Shown: positions 1 to 8,792, numbered from the stretch's first letter. The stretch is DNA of 64,000 nt from Maritalea myrionectae DSM 19524 (GCF_000423365.1 NZ_AUHV01000005.1:1-64000); one strand, 5' to 3'. Program-made: numbers and translations. Notes: a model not told the origin generated them from the letters alone.

Positions 1-18
1 CTTAGGAGTCAGACATAA

Positions 19-70
19 AAAGGTGGGGTTTCCCCTTAGAGATTCTATAGGAAGACGAAGGCCCACCTTT
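19..70. repeat. Long-looped inverted repeat with inner hairpin
   Basis: A perfect 9-bp inverted repeat, AAAGGTGGG (19-27) against CCCACCTTT (62-70), encloses about 34 nt. A smaller hairpin, GGGG-TTT-CCCC (25-35), overlaps its left arm. The two cannot form at once, so this could be a switching structure, a terminator-like element or simply phage-end DNA. Confidence 0.5.
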
Positions 71-858
71 ATGAGATCATGATGCGACATGAGAGGCATG
101 ATGATACCCTAAGGGGTCTCACTCGATCACTTGTAGTAAATCTAGCTTAGGACAAATCCAGTCTTATGAGATGTCTTAGTTGTAGACCTCTCTAGGATAT
201 CTATGGGTATGTGACAGTTCCTAATTGAAGATTTAATCAATGTACTGGTGTACTCTTAGGTTTATCACTGTGTCTCTCTATCTTAATGTCTTGTTGTGTT
301 GCTTCTAGGTGTTCTGGGAGGGCTTTAAGTTCTCCGGGCACCTTAAAGAGGACACTTCATCTGTATGGGTTGCTGGCGTGTCGCAGCTAAACGCAAGTTG
401 TTTGAGCTGAATGGTATTTAGAGGCTCGCTGAGGACTCAAGAAGGGCGATCCTCCTGGGTTTAGTGTCTGTCTCAGAGGCATCCCGAGGCGGCTCTGGCA
501 AGGCCTCTATGGCCGATTAGTTCCTTATGTCTGCCTTGAGGGTTCTCGGCATTTTGTACATTGGCTCCACGAGACAAATAAATGGCCTTAGAGAGTCCAT
601 TCAGCTTGTTCGGTACCCCCGTTGCCGCACACACGCTAAGAAAGCAGCTGAGGGAGTCTCTGAGAGCCACCTGGAGGATACGGAGAAGATGCCAGACCTG
701 TCAAAAAATGTGGGAGAACACACAAAGGGAAATCAGAAAAAATCTGAAGCCCCAATCGTATTGATTAGCTTTTGTATCTTCCCCCGGTGGGGGTGAGGTA
801 CCCTGAGAAATCCATCCTATACCGCGCGACAATCTCGAGGGTCCCCAGCGATTAATCA

Positions 859-902
859 AGGGGCCTTTAGGGTAGACCAAATGGTAGACCAAAAATGCCC
901 CT
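859..902. repeat. Tandem GGTAGACCAAA repeat inside an inverted repeat
   Basis: GGTAGACCAAA occurs twice with a 12-bp period (871-881 and 883-893). The pair is framed by AGGGGC (859-864) and GCCCCT (897-902). Short direct repeats near a phage end often bind integrase arms or an excisionase; that reading is inference. No integrase gene lies in the window. Confidence 0.45.
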
Positions 903-1021
903 TTACATCGAACTGCGTCTTAGCTAACTTATTGAAATCGTTGGATATCAGTTATTTTGAGATGCCTGTGATGAGAAACTAACTTCTCCAGGGCACCAAT
1001 TCTCTAATCGCATTGTTATTC

Positions 1022-1084
1022 TTTCAGCACCCAGCTGCTGAAATGCGAAAGGCTGCAGGCCACTTCTGGTCGCCTACAGCCTTT
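1022..1084 (-). terminator. Tandem terminator hairpins after the chemoreceptor gene
   Basis: Two hairpins follow the stop of the minus-strand chemoreceptor gene. The first has 13-bp arms, 1048-1060 and 1072-1084, with one G-U pair and an 11-nt loop. The second has perfect 8-bp arms TTTCAGCA/TGCTGAAA (1022-1029, 1036-1043). Both are followed on the minus strand by only short T runs, so termination strength is uncertain. Confidence 0.6.
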
Positions 1085-1126
1085 GTTGATTGGATCTGTT
1101 GCGGCCGACAAGTGGCCGCAATGAGT

Positions 1127-3121
1127 TTAAAACTCAGACCATTCTTCTTGAAGAGCCGCATTGCCCTGAGTGGCCAGGGCTGGCTTCGCAGTGGGCTTTG
1201 CCGCTTGCATGCTCTGGCCAGCATTGGCATTGCCCACCAATTTGAACACTTCAACGATGCGATCAAGCTCGGAGGCTTGGGCTTCGGTTTGCTCAATCGC
1301 TGCGTTGGTTTCTTCAACCAGTGCGGCGTTGTGTTGGGTCATCTCGTCCATTTGATGCACAGCGGTGCTCACTTCACCAATCGCTGAAGATTGATCGTTT
1401 GAAGCTTGCGCGATATCGGCCATCAATTGCGCATTGTCCCGCACAGCAACCAACATGTCTTCGAGTTTGCTTGAGGCGTCGGTGACCAGCTTGCTGCCGT
1501 CCGACACTTCATGTGCGCTTTGCTCAATCAACTGCTTAACTTCGCCCGATGCCTCTGCCGCACTTTGGGCCAAACGCCGCACTTCAATCGCCACAACAGC
1601 AAAGCCTTTGCCCGCCTCGCCAGCACGCGCGGCCTCGACCGATGCGTTCAATGCCAGCAAATTGGTTTGGAACGCAATGTCATCAATTAGGCCAATAATA
1701 TTCGAGATTTTGGCGGAAGAAGAAGTGATGCGCTCCATCGCTTTGGTTGCCTCAGTCATGGCATCGCCACCTTCTGAAGCCAACCGCGAAGCATGCGCGG
1801 TTTTTTCCGTTGCTTCTTGTGCCTTTTTCGCGTTGTCAGCAACAGTGCCTGACAATTGTTCCATGGCGGCTGAGGTTTCCTCGATGGTTGCGGCCTGACG
1901 CGTTGAGCGCTCGCTCAAATCGTTTGCCCCTTCAAGGATTTCACTGGTTGCCGTTTTCAGGCCGCCTGATGTTGTCCGCAATTGTGAAACAATTTCGGTC
2001 AATCTGTCCGCCACTTCATTGGTGTCGCGTTTTAGCTTTTCAAAGGCGCCATCATATTGCCCGGTCACCCGTTGGGTCAGGTCAGTTTTGGCCAGCGACG
2101 CCAACACAGAACCGGTCTCGTCCAATCCGCGCTCGACGGTTTCCACCAATCGGTTCACGCTTTCACCCAACGCATTCAGTTCTTTATCGGGGAATTGCAA
2201 ATCAACACGATTTGTAAAGTCACCATGGGTTGCAGCATCCACAACTTCGCCGAAGGCTGCTTGCAGCTCTTGCATCATTTGGGCGCGTTCTTGCTGTGCC
2301 TTTTCTTGGCGCTCAAGTTCTTCGTTGCTCAAATTGGCAACGCGTGCGCCATTTTCGCGGAACACTTCAACAGCGCGCGCCATTTCGCCGATTTCATCGG
2401 TCCGGTCTGTGCCATCCACATCAACATCATGCTCGCCAGCCGCAATCGTACCCATCACATTGGTCAGGCGGGTGACGGGCTTCGTGATAGAACGGGCGAT
2501 GAAGAAGGCCACCAGAAACAGAATGCCCGCAATTGCAGCTGTGATGCCAAGTTGGCTGAGCAATGTTTGCTGGTTGGCTGCGCGCAAATCGTCGATATAG
2601 ATACCGGTGCCCACAATCAGGCCCCAAGGCTCGAAATAGTGCACATAGCTGTTCTTATCGACGGGCGTTTTTTCCGCGCCGCGTGGCCACACATATTGAA
2701 GATAGCCTGCGCCCTCTTTGGTCGCCAGATCAATCATATCTCGGAAGATCTCTTTGCCATTGGCATCTTTCATTTCCAATTGATTGCCACCCACCAATGC
2801 CTTGGCAAATGGGTGCATCACCATCACACCCTCTGTGTCGACCACAAACATATATTCATTGCCACGATATCGGATGTCTTCAATGGCGCGCAGCGCAGCC
2901 GTAAGGGCCGCTTCTTTTTCCACTTCGCCAGCTTCAACACGATCATAGCTGCCTTGCAAAATGCCAACGGCTGAATCCGTGATCGAACTCAACTCTTGAG
3001 CGCGCAGATTTGTGCGGGTTTCGATGATGTTGGAAATGCCGACATAGGCAAGGACACCAGCGGTCAACAAGGAGAGCGCGACCAAAGCGTAGATGCGCGC
3101 TGATATTTTTAGCTTAAGCAT
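1127..3121 (-). CDS. Methyl-accepting chemotaxis protein with sCache sensor
   Basis: This is a transmembrane chemoreceptor of 664 residues. A first membrane helix (about residues 8-30) precedes a periplasmic single-Cache domain, recognised by [11 protein letters not shown] at about 88-98. A second helix lies at about 191-209, followed by HAMP and a linker. The long cytoplasmic signalling hairpin contains the conserved segment [20 protein letters not shown]. The last five residues, EWSEF, fit the xWxxF pentapeptide that tethers the adaptation enzymes CheR and CheB. It diverges from tctCBA and lies beside the ectoine genes, so it may sense a ligand that these take up. Ligand unknown. The start codon follows a GGAG box that sits in a hairpin. 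Confidence 0.93.
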   Translation of the reverse strand: MLKLKISARIYALVALSLLTAGVLAYVGISNIIETRTNLRAQELSSITDSAVGILQGSYDRVEAGEVEKEAALTAALRAIEDIRYRGNEYMFVVDTEGVMVMHPFAKALVGGNQLEMKDANGKEIFRDMIDLATKEGAGYLQYVWPRGAEKTPVDKNSYVHYFEPWGLIVGTGIYIDDLRAANQQTLLSQLGITAAIAGILFLVAFFIARSITKPVTRLTNVMGTIAAGEHDVDVDGTDRTDEIGEMARAVEVFRENGARVANLSNEELERQEKAQQERAQMMQELQAAFGEVVDAATHGDFTNRVDLQFPDKELNALGESVNRLVETVERGLDETGSVLASLAKTDLTQRVTGQYDGAFEKLKRDTNEVADRLTEIVSQLRTTSGGLKTATSEILEGANDLSERSTRQAATIEETSAAMEQLSGTVADNAKKAQEATEKTAHASRLASEGGDAMTEATKAMERITSSSAKISNIIGLIDDIAFQTNLLALNASVEAARAGEAGKGFAVVAIEVRRLAQSAAEASGEVKQLIEQSAHEVSDGSKLVTDASSKLEDMLVAVRDNAQLMADIAQASNDQSSAIGEVSTAVHQMDEMTQHNAALVEETNAAIEQTEAQASELDRIVEVFKLVGNANAGQSMQAAKPTAKPALATQGNAALQEEWSEF

Positions 3122-3122
3122 G

Positions 3123-3139
3123 TTTGTCTCCGAGACAAA
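3123..3139 (-). promoter_or_regulatory. Inverted repeat covering the chemoreceptor ribosome binding site
   Basis: On the minus strand TTTGTCTC and GAGACAAA (8-bp arms, one central base) directly precede the ATG of the chemoreceptor. The GGAG Shine-Dalgarno box is inside the repeat. In RNA this would give a 7-bp stem with a CGG loop that partly hides the ribosome binding site. It could equally be a DNA operator. Confidence 0.45.
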
Positions 3140-3277
3140 TAGTTACAAAGCTTGGCGAATAAAGGTTCAACAAACTGTTCTTCACTAATTTTGCCGCACT
3201 CGAGTAAATCAAATATAAATAAATTCGAATTTGATGATGTGCTTTGTTTTCATTGATGAAATCGATGTCGTGGCGGG

Positions 3278-3325
3278 TGCAATGTCGATTGCAAATTGGT
3301 GATCGGCACGAATAACCCTTAAAAT
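3278..3325 (+). promoter_or_regulatory. Candidate promoter and operator of tctCBA
   Basis: A perfect inverted repeat TGCAAT-gtcg-ATTGCA (3278-3293) lies immediately upstream of a possible sigma-70 promoter, TTGGTG (3296-3301) and TAAAAT (3320-3325) with an 18-bp spacer. The ATG of tctC is about 85 bp further on. A separate perfect palindrome, AAATTCGAATTT, is at 3221-3232. The repeat could bind an activator or repressor; none is identified. Confidence 0.35.
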
Positions 3326-3410
3326 TCGAGCGTATGTCAGGTTCATGTCAGTGCGCTTTGCTATGGCTTTTCTCGTATCAGTTCGTTTTGAACTTTTCGG
3401 GAGGAAAAGA

Positions 3411-4385
3411 ATGTTCAAACAATTCAAAGCTGCATTGGCAGCAACCGCTTTAACTTTTGGTGTGGCTGGCGCTGCAATGGCAGATGGCCACCAAAAGGTT
3501 GAAGACATCCACTTCTTGATTCCTGGTGGCGCCGGCGGCGGCTGGGACGGCACAGCACGTGGCACAGGCGAAGCCCTGACCAAATCAGGCATTGTGGGAC
3601 AAGCAACTTATGAAAACATGTCTGGCGGCGGCGGCGGCAAGGCCATCGCGCATCTGATCGAAACGGGTGATTCCGGCACATTGATGGTCAACTCAACACC
3701 AATCGTGATCCGGTCATTGCAAGGGGTGTTCCCACAGTCGTTCCGCGATCTGACCCCGATTGCCGGCACGATTGGTGACTATGGCGCGATGGTGGTGCAC
3801 AAGGATTCTCAGTTTGAGGATATGCAAGCTCTACTTGCGGCCTATGCAAATGATCCATCCTCAATGGCCATCGGTGGCGGCTCGGTTGCCGGTTCAATGG
3901 ACCATTTGATCGCCGCGTTGGTGATGAAAAATGCTGGCGCCAACCCAATGGATGTAAAATACATTCCATATGATGCTGGTGGTAAAGCCATGGCTGGTTT
4001 GCTTTCTGGTGAAATCGCTGCATTGACCACCGGTTTTGGCGAAGCCATCGAGCTGGCTCGTCAGGGTGAGGTGAACATTTTGTGTGTGACCTCAACCGAG
4101 CGATTGGACACAGCACCAGATACGCCAACTTGCGATGAAGCTGGCTCTAAAGGCACCGAGTTTGTGAACTGGCGTGGGTTCTTTGCCGCACCAGGCTTGG
4201 ATGAAGACACCAAAGCCCAATATATCAGCGCGCTCAATGCGATGTATGACACTGAAGAGTGGGCCACGGTACGTGACCGCAATGGTTGGGTCGACATCTA
4301 CAATGCAGATTCTGATTTCGTTGCCTTCTTGGAAAAGCAAGAAGAAGAAATTGCAGGTCTGATGCGCGAACTTGGCTTCCTTTAA
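3411..4385 (+). CDS. tctC: TTT-family substrate-binding protein (TctC-like)
   Basis: This is the periplasmic binding protein of a tripartite tricarboxylate-type transporter, 324 residues. The chosen ATG follows a GGGAGGAAAAGA Shine-Dalgarno region. It gives a clean Sec signal peptide (KQFKAALAATALTFG...AMADG, cleavage near residue 22). Family signatures are the early glycine-rich IPGGAGGGWDG and the later IPYDAGGKAM. The substrate cannot be read from sequence: members bind citrate, other carboxylates, amides or amino-acid-like compounds. It heads tctCBA and is separated from tctB by two hairpins, so it is probably made in excess. The ectoine catabolic island starts right after this operon, so ectoine or a derivative is a plausible cargo (inference). 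Confidence 0.92.
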   Translation: MFKQFKAALAATALTFGVAGAAMADGHQKVEDIHFLIPGGAGGGWDGTARGTGEALTKSGIVGQATYENMSGGGGGKAIAHLIETGDSGTLMVNSTPIVIRSLQGVFPQSFRDLTPIAGTIGDYGAMVVHKDSQFEDMQALLAAYANDPSSMAIGGGSVAGSMDHLIAALVMKNAGANPMDVKYIPYDAGGKAMAGLLSGEIAALTTGFGEAIELARQGEVNILCVTSTERLDTAPDTPTCDEAGSKGTEFVNWRGFFAAPGLDEDTKAQYISALNAMYDTEEWATVRDRNGWVDIYNADSDFVAFLEKQEEEIAGLMRELGFL

Positions 4386-4395
4386 GCGCAAGGTT

Positions 4396-4478
4396 AAACT
4401 GTCGCTGCTCTTATAGAGCAGCGGCGAGTTTACGGCGAATAAAGCCAGAAAATGCGCCTGCCTGTCAGGCGCATTTTT
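4396..4478 (+). terminator. Two hairpins between tctC and tctB
   Basis: The first hairpin (4396-4431) pairs CGCTGCTC with GAGCAGCG, extended by AAACT/AGTTT. The second (4450-4478) has 11-bp arms AAATGCGCCTG/CAGGCGCATTT and a T tract, a good intrinsic terminator. Partial read-through would supply less TctB/TctA than TctC. Confidence 0.75.
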
Positions 4479-4551
4479 CTCGAGGGCTGATCTGATCACC
4501 GCGAATAGCCGACAAGATCAGCGCCTTATCAACTTCCTTGGGAGGGGTTAT

Positions 4552-5010
4552 ATGTTTTTCACCAAACGCAGAATCGGCGCTTTCCTGCTGCTCGGCTTTT
4601 GCATCACATATGCAGTGCTTTCGCAGCGTATTCCCTTGCTGCCGTTCCAACAGGATTCAGCCTTTCACGCACGTACAATGCCTGAGATTTTGTCCGTATT
4701 GGCCATCGGCATTTGCATTTTGATCATCGCTCTGCCCTCACCTGCCGAATATGTCGAGCTCAAAGGCAAAAACTGGATTGTTGGCTTTGCCTTTTTGGTG
4801 CTGATGTCCATTTATGGCCTCACCATTCGACCCTTCGGTTTTATTTTGGCGTCCACCATGCTGCTCGGCGTTGGCTATTGGCTGCTCGGGGAGCGCAAAT
4901 TGTGGCTCCTTGCGATCACGTCAATTCCTGTCGCTGTTGCCTTTTGGGCGCTCATGTCAATTGGTCTTGGGGTGTTTATCGAACCCCTGCCGTGGTTTTT
5001 AAGAGGGTAG
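4552..5010 (+). CDS. tctB: TTT-family small membrane subunit (TctB-like)
   Basis: A 152-residue membrane protein with four predicted helices (about residues 9-25, 43-60, 75-105, 113-140). This is the usual size and topology of the TctB subunit, which pairs with TctA in the inner membrane. Sequence conservation in this family is low, so the call rests on position between tctC and tctA and on topology. The start follows a GGGAGGGG Shine-Dalgarno box. The stop codon is 4 nt before the tctA start, so the two are co-translated. Confidence 0.85.
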   Translation: MFFTKRRIGAFLLLGFCITYAVLSQRIPLLPFQQDSAFHARTMPEILSVLAIGICILIIALPSPAEYVELKGKNWIVGFAFLVLMSIYGLTIRPFGFILASTMLLGVGYWLLGERKLWLLAITSIPVAVAFWALMSIGLGVFIEPLPWFLRG

Positions 5011-5014
5011 ATGA

Positions 5015-6553
5015 ATGCTTGATGGTATTATGATCGGGCTGACGACAGCCCTAAATCCAACAAATCTCCTTTTCGTGGTTTGCGGCTGCTTGGTGGGCAC
5101 CTTTATCGGCATGCTGCCGGGGTTGGGGCCCATGTCCGCGATTGCGTTGATGATCCCCATTGCCGCCAGCCTCGACCCGTCTGCGGGCATCATTTTGATG
5201 GCGGCCGTTTATTATGGCGCAATTTTTGGCGGCTCCACGTCCTCCATCTTGATCAATGCGCCGGGCGTGGCCAGCACCGTGGCCACCTCATTTGATGGGT
5301 ATCCAATGGCCAAGAAAGGCAAAGCTGGCAAGGCGTTGGCGATTGCTGCCTATTCATCATTTTCCGGGGGCGTTATTGGTGCGATCCTCTTGCTCATTGC
5401 GGCCCCTTCATTGGCCAAAGTGTCGCTCTCGTTCCATTCCACTGACTATTTTGCGTTGATGGTATTGGGCTTGACGGCGGTGGCTGCATTTTCCGGCCAA
5501 GGCAATATGCTCAAAGCCATGTTGATGACGGTGGTGGGGTTGATGCTTTCAACCGTGGGCACCGACCAGACCCAAGGCATCCAGCGCTTTACGCTTGGCA
5601 TGATCGATTTGCTGGACGGCATCTCCTTCCTGTTGCTGGTGATGGCCACGTTCGCGCTGTCGGAAGCGCTAATGGCTATTTTGCGGCCGGCAGGCAGCGA
5701 TGAGGACCGAAAACGCGAGCAGGAAGCCCATAGTAATCTAGGCTCGATGAAGGTCAGTAAAGAGGAAGTGAAAGAACTAGCCCCCGTTGTCGGGCGCTCT
5801 TCAATCCTTGGCTTTTTGGTGGGCGTATTGCCCGGCGCCGGGGCAACCATTGCCAGCTTCTTGGCCTATGGCACGGAGCAACGTTTGGCCGGACCAAAGA
5901 AGGGCAAATTGTTTGGCACTGGCTCGATCCGCGGTCTTTCAGCGCCTGAAACCGCCAACAATGCGGCGGCCACAGGTTCATTCGTGCCGTTGCTCACCTT
6001 GGGTATTCCCGGCTCGGGCACAACGGCGATCATGTTGGGGGCGTTGATTGGGTATGGCATTCAGCCCGGCCCACGGCTCTATATCGACCAGCCGGATGTG
6101 TTCTGGTCGGTGATTGTGTCCATGTGGATTGGCAATATCATCTTGCTGGTGCTGAACCTGCCGCTGATCCCATACATCGCCAAGATTTTGGCGATCCCGG
6201 CCCGGTTCTTGTTGCCGCTGATCCTGTTCTTCTCTTTGATCGGGGTTTATTTTGTCAGCTTCAACACGTTTGATATTCAGTTGATGATCATCTTTGCGGT
6301 CGCCGCGGTGACACTCAGATTGCTCGACTTTCCGCTCGCCCCGATGATCCTTGGGTTCATTTTGGGCGGCATGATGGAAGAGAATCTACGTCGTGCACTG
6401 TTGATCAACAATGATAGCTGGTCATTCCTTTGGGAACGGGGGCTCACCCTCACAATCCTTTCGATTGCTGTTCTCACCCTTATCGTCCCGATGCTGCTGC
6501 CCTATTTCCAGAAATGGCGCAAAGATGCAGATCGCGCAGGCGAAGGCGGTTAG
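5015..6553 (+). CDS. tctA: TTT-family large permease (TctA)
   Basis: The 512-residue large permease subunit has about 11-12 hydrophobic helices. The family motif MLPGLGPMSAIALMIPI is near residue 35, followed by YYGAIFGGSTSSILINAPG and, in the second half, VGVLPGAGATIASFLAYG and LGIPGSGTTAIMLGALIGYG. These two GxGPxxA-type repeats line the transport path in TTT permeases. It translates 4 nt after tctB (GAGGG box) and ends before a strong terminator shared with the convergent doeD. Full length, with no sign of decay. Confidence 0.95.
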   Translation: MLDGIMIGLTTALNPTNLLFVVCGCLVGTFIGMLPGLGPMSAIALMIPIAASLDPSAGIILMAAVYYGAIFGGSTSSILINAPGVASTVATSFDGYPMAKKGKAGKALAIAAYSSFSGGVIGAILLLIAAPSLAKVSLSFHSTDYFALMVLGLTAVAAFSGQGNMLKAMLMTVVGLMLSTVGTDQTQGIQRFTLGMIDLLDGISFLLLVMATFALSEALMAILRPAGSDEDRKREQEAHSNLGSMKVSKEEVKELAPVVGRSSILGFLVGVLPGAGATIASFLAYGTEQRLAGPKKGKLFGTGSIRGLSAPETANNAAATGSFVPLLTLGIPGSGTTAIMLGALIGYGIQPGPRLYIDQPDVFWSVIVSMWIGNIILLVLNLPLIPYIAKILAIPARFLLPLILFFSLIGVYFVSFNTFDIQLMIIFAVAAVTLRLLDFPLAPMILGFILGGMMEENLRRALLINNDSWSFLWERGLTLTILSIAVLTLIVPMLLPYFQKWRKDADRAGEGG

Positions 6554-6578
6554 GCTCTCCTCCCTAGCTTCCAAAAGG

Positions 6579-6606
6579 AAAGGGCGCCATTGCGGCGCCC
6601 TTTTTT
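6579..6606. terminator. Terminator between tctA and doeD
   Basis: AAAGGGCGCC and GGCGCCCTTT arms with an ATTGC loop, followed by TTTTTT. It terminates tctCBA on the plus strand. Its A-rich left flank makes it usable by the convergent doeD transcript too. Confidence 0.85.
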
Positions 6607-6654
6607 GCTCATCCGTGAGGATAGTGGATGAGCGTGGGTCTGGTTGTTTGTGGC

Positions 6655-8028
6655 TTATGAAAAGTCCATCGTATTGACCACATCAGCGGTTTTTGACACC
6701 ACTTCGTCTGCCTCTTGCTTGGTGAGGCAGAATGGCGGTGCAAAGCCCAAAATATCGCCTTGTGGCATGGCCCGACCAATGACTTTCTTCTGTCCCAACG
6801 CGCCCGCAATTTGCGGCCCGATTTTCTGGCTGGGGTCGAAGAAGGTGCGGCTGTCTTTGTCTTTCACAAATTCCACCGCACACAGCATGCCTTCGCCGCG
6901 GATATTGCCCACATGCGGGTGATCATCCAAGGCAGCGTGCATTTGCGCGTTCAGATAGCTCCCGACTTCGCCTGCATTTTGCACCAGGTTCAGATCGTCA
7001 ATCAGCTTCAAGTTCGCGATGCCTGCCGCTGCGCCGATCGGGTGCGCTGAGTACGTCCAGCCATGGCCGATGGGGCCATATTCGTCGGTACCTTGCTCGA
7101 ACACTTTCCACATTTTGTCGCCCACAATGGAGCCAGACAATGGTGCGTAAGCTGAGGTGAGACCTTTGGCGATGGTGATCAGGTCCGGCTCAATATCATA
7201 ATGGTCAGAGCCCATCATGGTGCCCAAACGGCCAAAGCCTGTGACCACCTCATCTGCCACCAACAAAATATCATGCTTTTTCAGCACTTTTTGGATTGCT
7301 GCCCAATAGCCTTCTGGTGGCGGCACAATGCCACCGGTGCCCAAAATGGGTTCACCGATAAAGGCCGCGATGGTGTCCGCGCCTTCGCGCTCGATCAATT
7401 CTTCCAGCTTGGCCACACAATGCTCAACAAACTGCTCTTCAGTTTGGTCAAGATTGTCGCGACGATAATAATAAGGCGCTTCAGTGTGCAGCACTTGGGC
7501 GAGTGGCAGATCGAACTTTTTGTGGAACAGTTCGAGGCCTGTCAAAGACCCTGTCATTAGGCCCGAGCCGTGATAGCCGCGCCAGCGTGAAATGATCTTT
7601 TTCTTTTCCGGGCGGCCCAAAATATTGTTGTAATACCAGATGAGTTTGACGTTGGTTTCGTTGGCGTCAGAGCCGCCCAAGCCAAAGTAAACTTTGGACA
7701 TGTTTTTTGGCGCGCGATCCAAAATCATTTTCGACAGGGTGATTGACGCTTCTGTACCGTGGCCGACATAGGCGTGGTAATAGGCCAATTCTTTGGCTTG
7801 CGCGGCAATGGCATCGGCGATTTCTGGACGGCCATAGCCCACATTCACACAGTAAAGCCCAGCAAATGCGTCGAGCAATTTGTTGCCGTCGCGATCTTCA
7901 ATATGGGCGCCGGAGCCGCCGGTCACAATCCGGTTTGGGCTTTCGCCACGGGCGTGTTGCGCCAAGTGAGTTGAGGGGTGGAAGAAATTCTCCCGATCCC
8001 ACTGGTCGAGCTGATCATTTTTAAGCAT
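6655..8028 (-). CDS. doeD: Class III aminotransferase, probable L-2,4-diaminobutyrate transaminase
   Basis: A PLP-dependent class III aminotransferase of 457 residues. It contains the phosphate-binding segment GLGGSDANETNVK, the aspartate motif LLVADEVVTGFGRLG and the Schiff-base lysine in ITIAKGLTSAYAPLS. The family covers many omega-amino donors. Its place as last gene of a doeC-doeX-eutC-eutB operon points to DoeD, which converts diaminobutyrate to aspartate semialdehyde. The start chosen follows GGGAG by 7 nt; a longer frame upstream lacks such a site. A taurine- or GABA-transaminase role cannot be excluded by sequence alone. Confidence 0.78.
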   Translation of the reverse strand: MLKNDQLDQWDRENFFHPSTHLAQHARGESPNRIVTGGSGAHIEDRDGNKLLDAFAGLYCVNVGYGRPEIADAIAAQAKELAYYHAYVGHGTEASITLSKMILDRAPKNMSKVYFGLGGSDANETNVKLIWYYNNILGRPEKKKIISRWRGYHGSGLMTGSLTGLELFHKKFDLPLAQVLHTEAPYYYRRDNLDQTEEQFVEHCVAKLEELIEREGADTIAAFIGEPILGTGGIVPPPEGYWAAIQKVLKKHDILLVADEVVTGFGRLGTMMGSDHYDIEPDLITIAKGLTSAYAPLSGSIVGDKMWKVFEQGTDEYGPIGHGWTYSAHPIGAAAGIANLKLIDDLNLVQNAGEVGSYLNAQMHAALDDHPHVGNIRGEGMLCAVEFVKDKDSRTFFDPSQKIGPQIAGALGQKKVIGRAMPQGDILGFAPPFCLTKQEADEVVSKTADVVNTMDFS

Positions 8029-8045
8029 ATTCTGGCTCCCTTTTC

Positions 8046-8780
8046 TTAGGCATTTGCCATTTTTGGTTGTCCGAGGTCGTCCCAATCATCCCATCCGGGG
8101 TAGGCCATCGGCGTGTCAGATTGGATTGAGCTTAACCGTTCAATCCAGTTTTGTTTGAGTGTCGCAAACTGCTTTTCGAACGCATCGTCCGCGACGTAGG
8201 AATATCCATGGCCCGATACACCAAATGACGCGTGGGGCGGCAGTACATCAAAGCCCATATAGTAAAGCGAGAATTGCATGGACCAGAGGATCTGGTCCAA
8301 CTCGCCACCGCGTCCGCCGGCCACAAAGGCCTCCCCCGGTGCGCCAGATGTGACAGAGCACATGGCGCGTTTGCCGCGGAAATAGCCGTTGTCATACCGC
8401 ATCTTGCTGGTGTAGAGCCCACCGCTGACAAACACGCGGTCGCACCACCCTTTCAACATTGCCGGCACCGAATGCCACCAGATTGGGAACTGGAAAATCA
8501 CCAGATCAGCACGCTCGAGCATTTCGATTTGCTGTTGGATTTCTGGCGCCAATATCCCTTCCTTATAGGCGTGGCGCTGTTCGGCTAATGGGGCAAACTC
8601 CTTTTCATTTATACGATCTGGGTAGTTTGCGGCCTTCTCCACCGGATCAAAATCCAACGCATAAAGGTCGCTTACTTCCACATGGTGGCCTTGGGCTTCA
8701 AAATGGTCTTTGCCTGTGGCGACCAACTGGCCGTTAAAAGATGTTGGTTCCGGGTGGGCCAGAACGAACAGGATATTCAT
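8046..8780 (-). CDS. NAD(P)H:quinone reductase-like flavoprotein (MdaB/KefF type)
   Basis: A flavodoxin-fold protein of 244 residues in the NQO/MdaB/KefF family. The FAD/FMN site is visible in LAHPEPTSFNGQL near the N-terminus, and the typical FQFPIWWHSVPAMLKGWCDRVF segment lies mid-protein. It would pass two electrons from NAD(P)H to quinones or other acceptors. It lies 12 nt after doeC and 17 nt before doeD in one operon, although no flavin reductase is part of the standard ectoine pathway. It may protect against reactive intermediates or supply reductant to EutB/EutC (inference). Confidence 0.85.
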   Translation of the reverse strand: MNILFVLAHPEPTSFNGQLVATGKDHFEAQGHHVEVSDLYALDFDPVEKAANYPDRINEKEFAPLAEQRHAYKEGILAPEIQQQIEMLERADLVIFQFPIWWHSVPAMLKGWCDRVFVSGGLYTSKMRYDNGYFRGKRAMCSVTSGAPGEAFVAGGRGGELDQILWSMQFSLYYMGFDVLPPHASFGVSGHGYSYVADDAFEKQFATLKQNWIERLSSIQSDTPMAYPGWDDWDDLGQPKMANA

Positions 8781-8792
8781 AAAAACTCCAAC

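Larger units (their letters stand above)
1..1000. other. Gene-free, repeat-rich region of foreign appearance
   Basis: No reading frame here looks like a protein: all frames are short, overlap on both strands and carry no recognisable motif. The text differs from the rest of the window, with many CTTAGG/CCTTAG words, several hairpins and a tandem repeat near its right end. In style it resembles the non-coding terminal region of T7-like podoviruses, which has short repeated CCTAAAG-type words and no genes. That is an impression, not a match. Ordinary host sequence starts by about 1020, where the terminators of the chemoreceptor gene lie. It could also be degenerate intergenic DNA. Confidence 0.4.

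Noticed and set aside
473-892. Several 60-89-residue open frames on both strands
   Set aside because: They overlap one another, have no Shine-Dalgarno box, no motif and odd amino acid composition; the region reads as non-coding.
984-998. Possible tRNA 3' end (TTCTCCAGGGCACCA)
   Set aside because: It ends in a CCA-like string but no T-arm consensus or acceptor partner lies upstream, so a tRNA gene or a clear tRNA-derived att site cannot be claimed.
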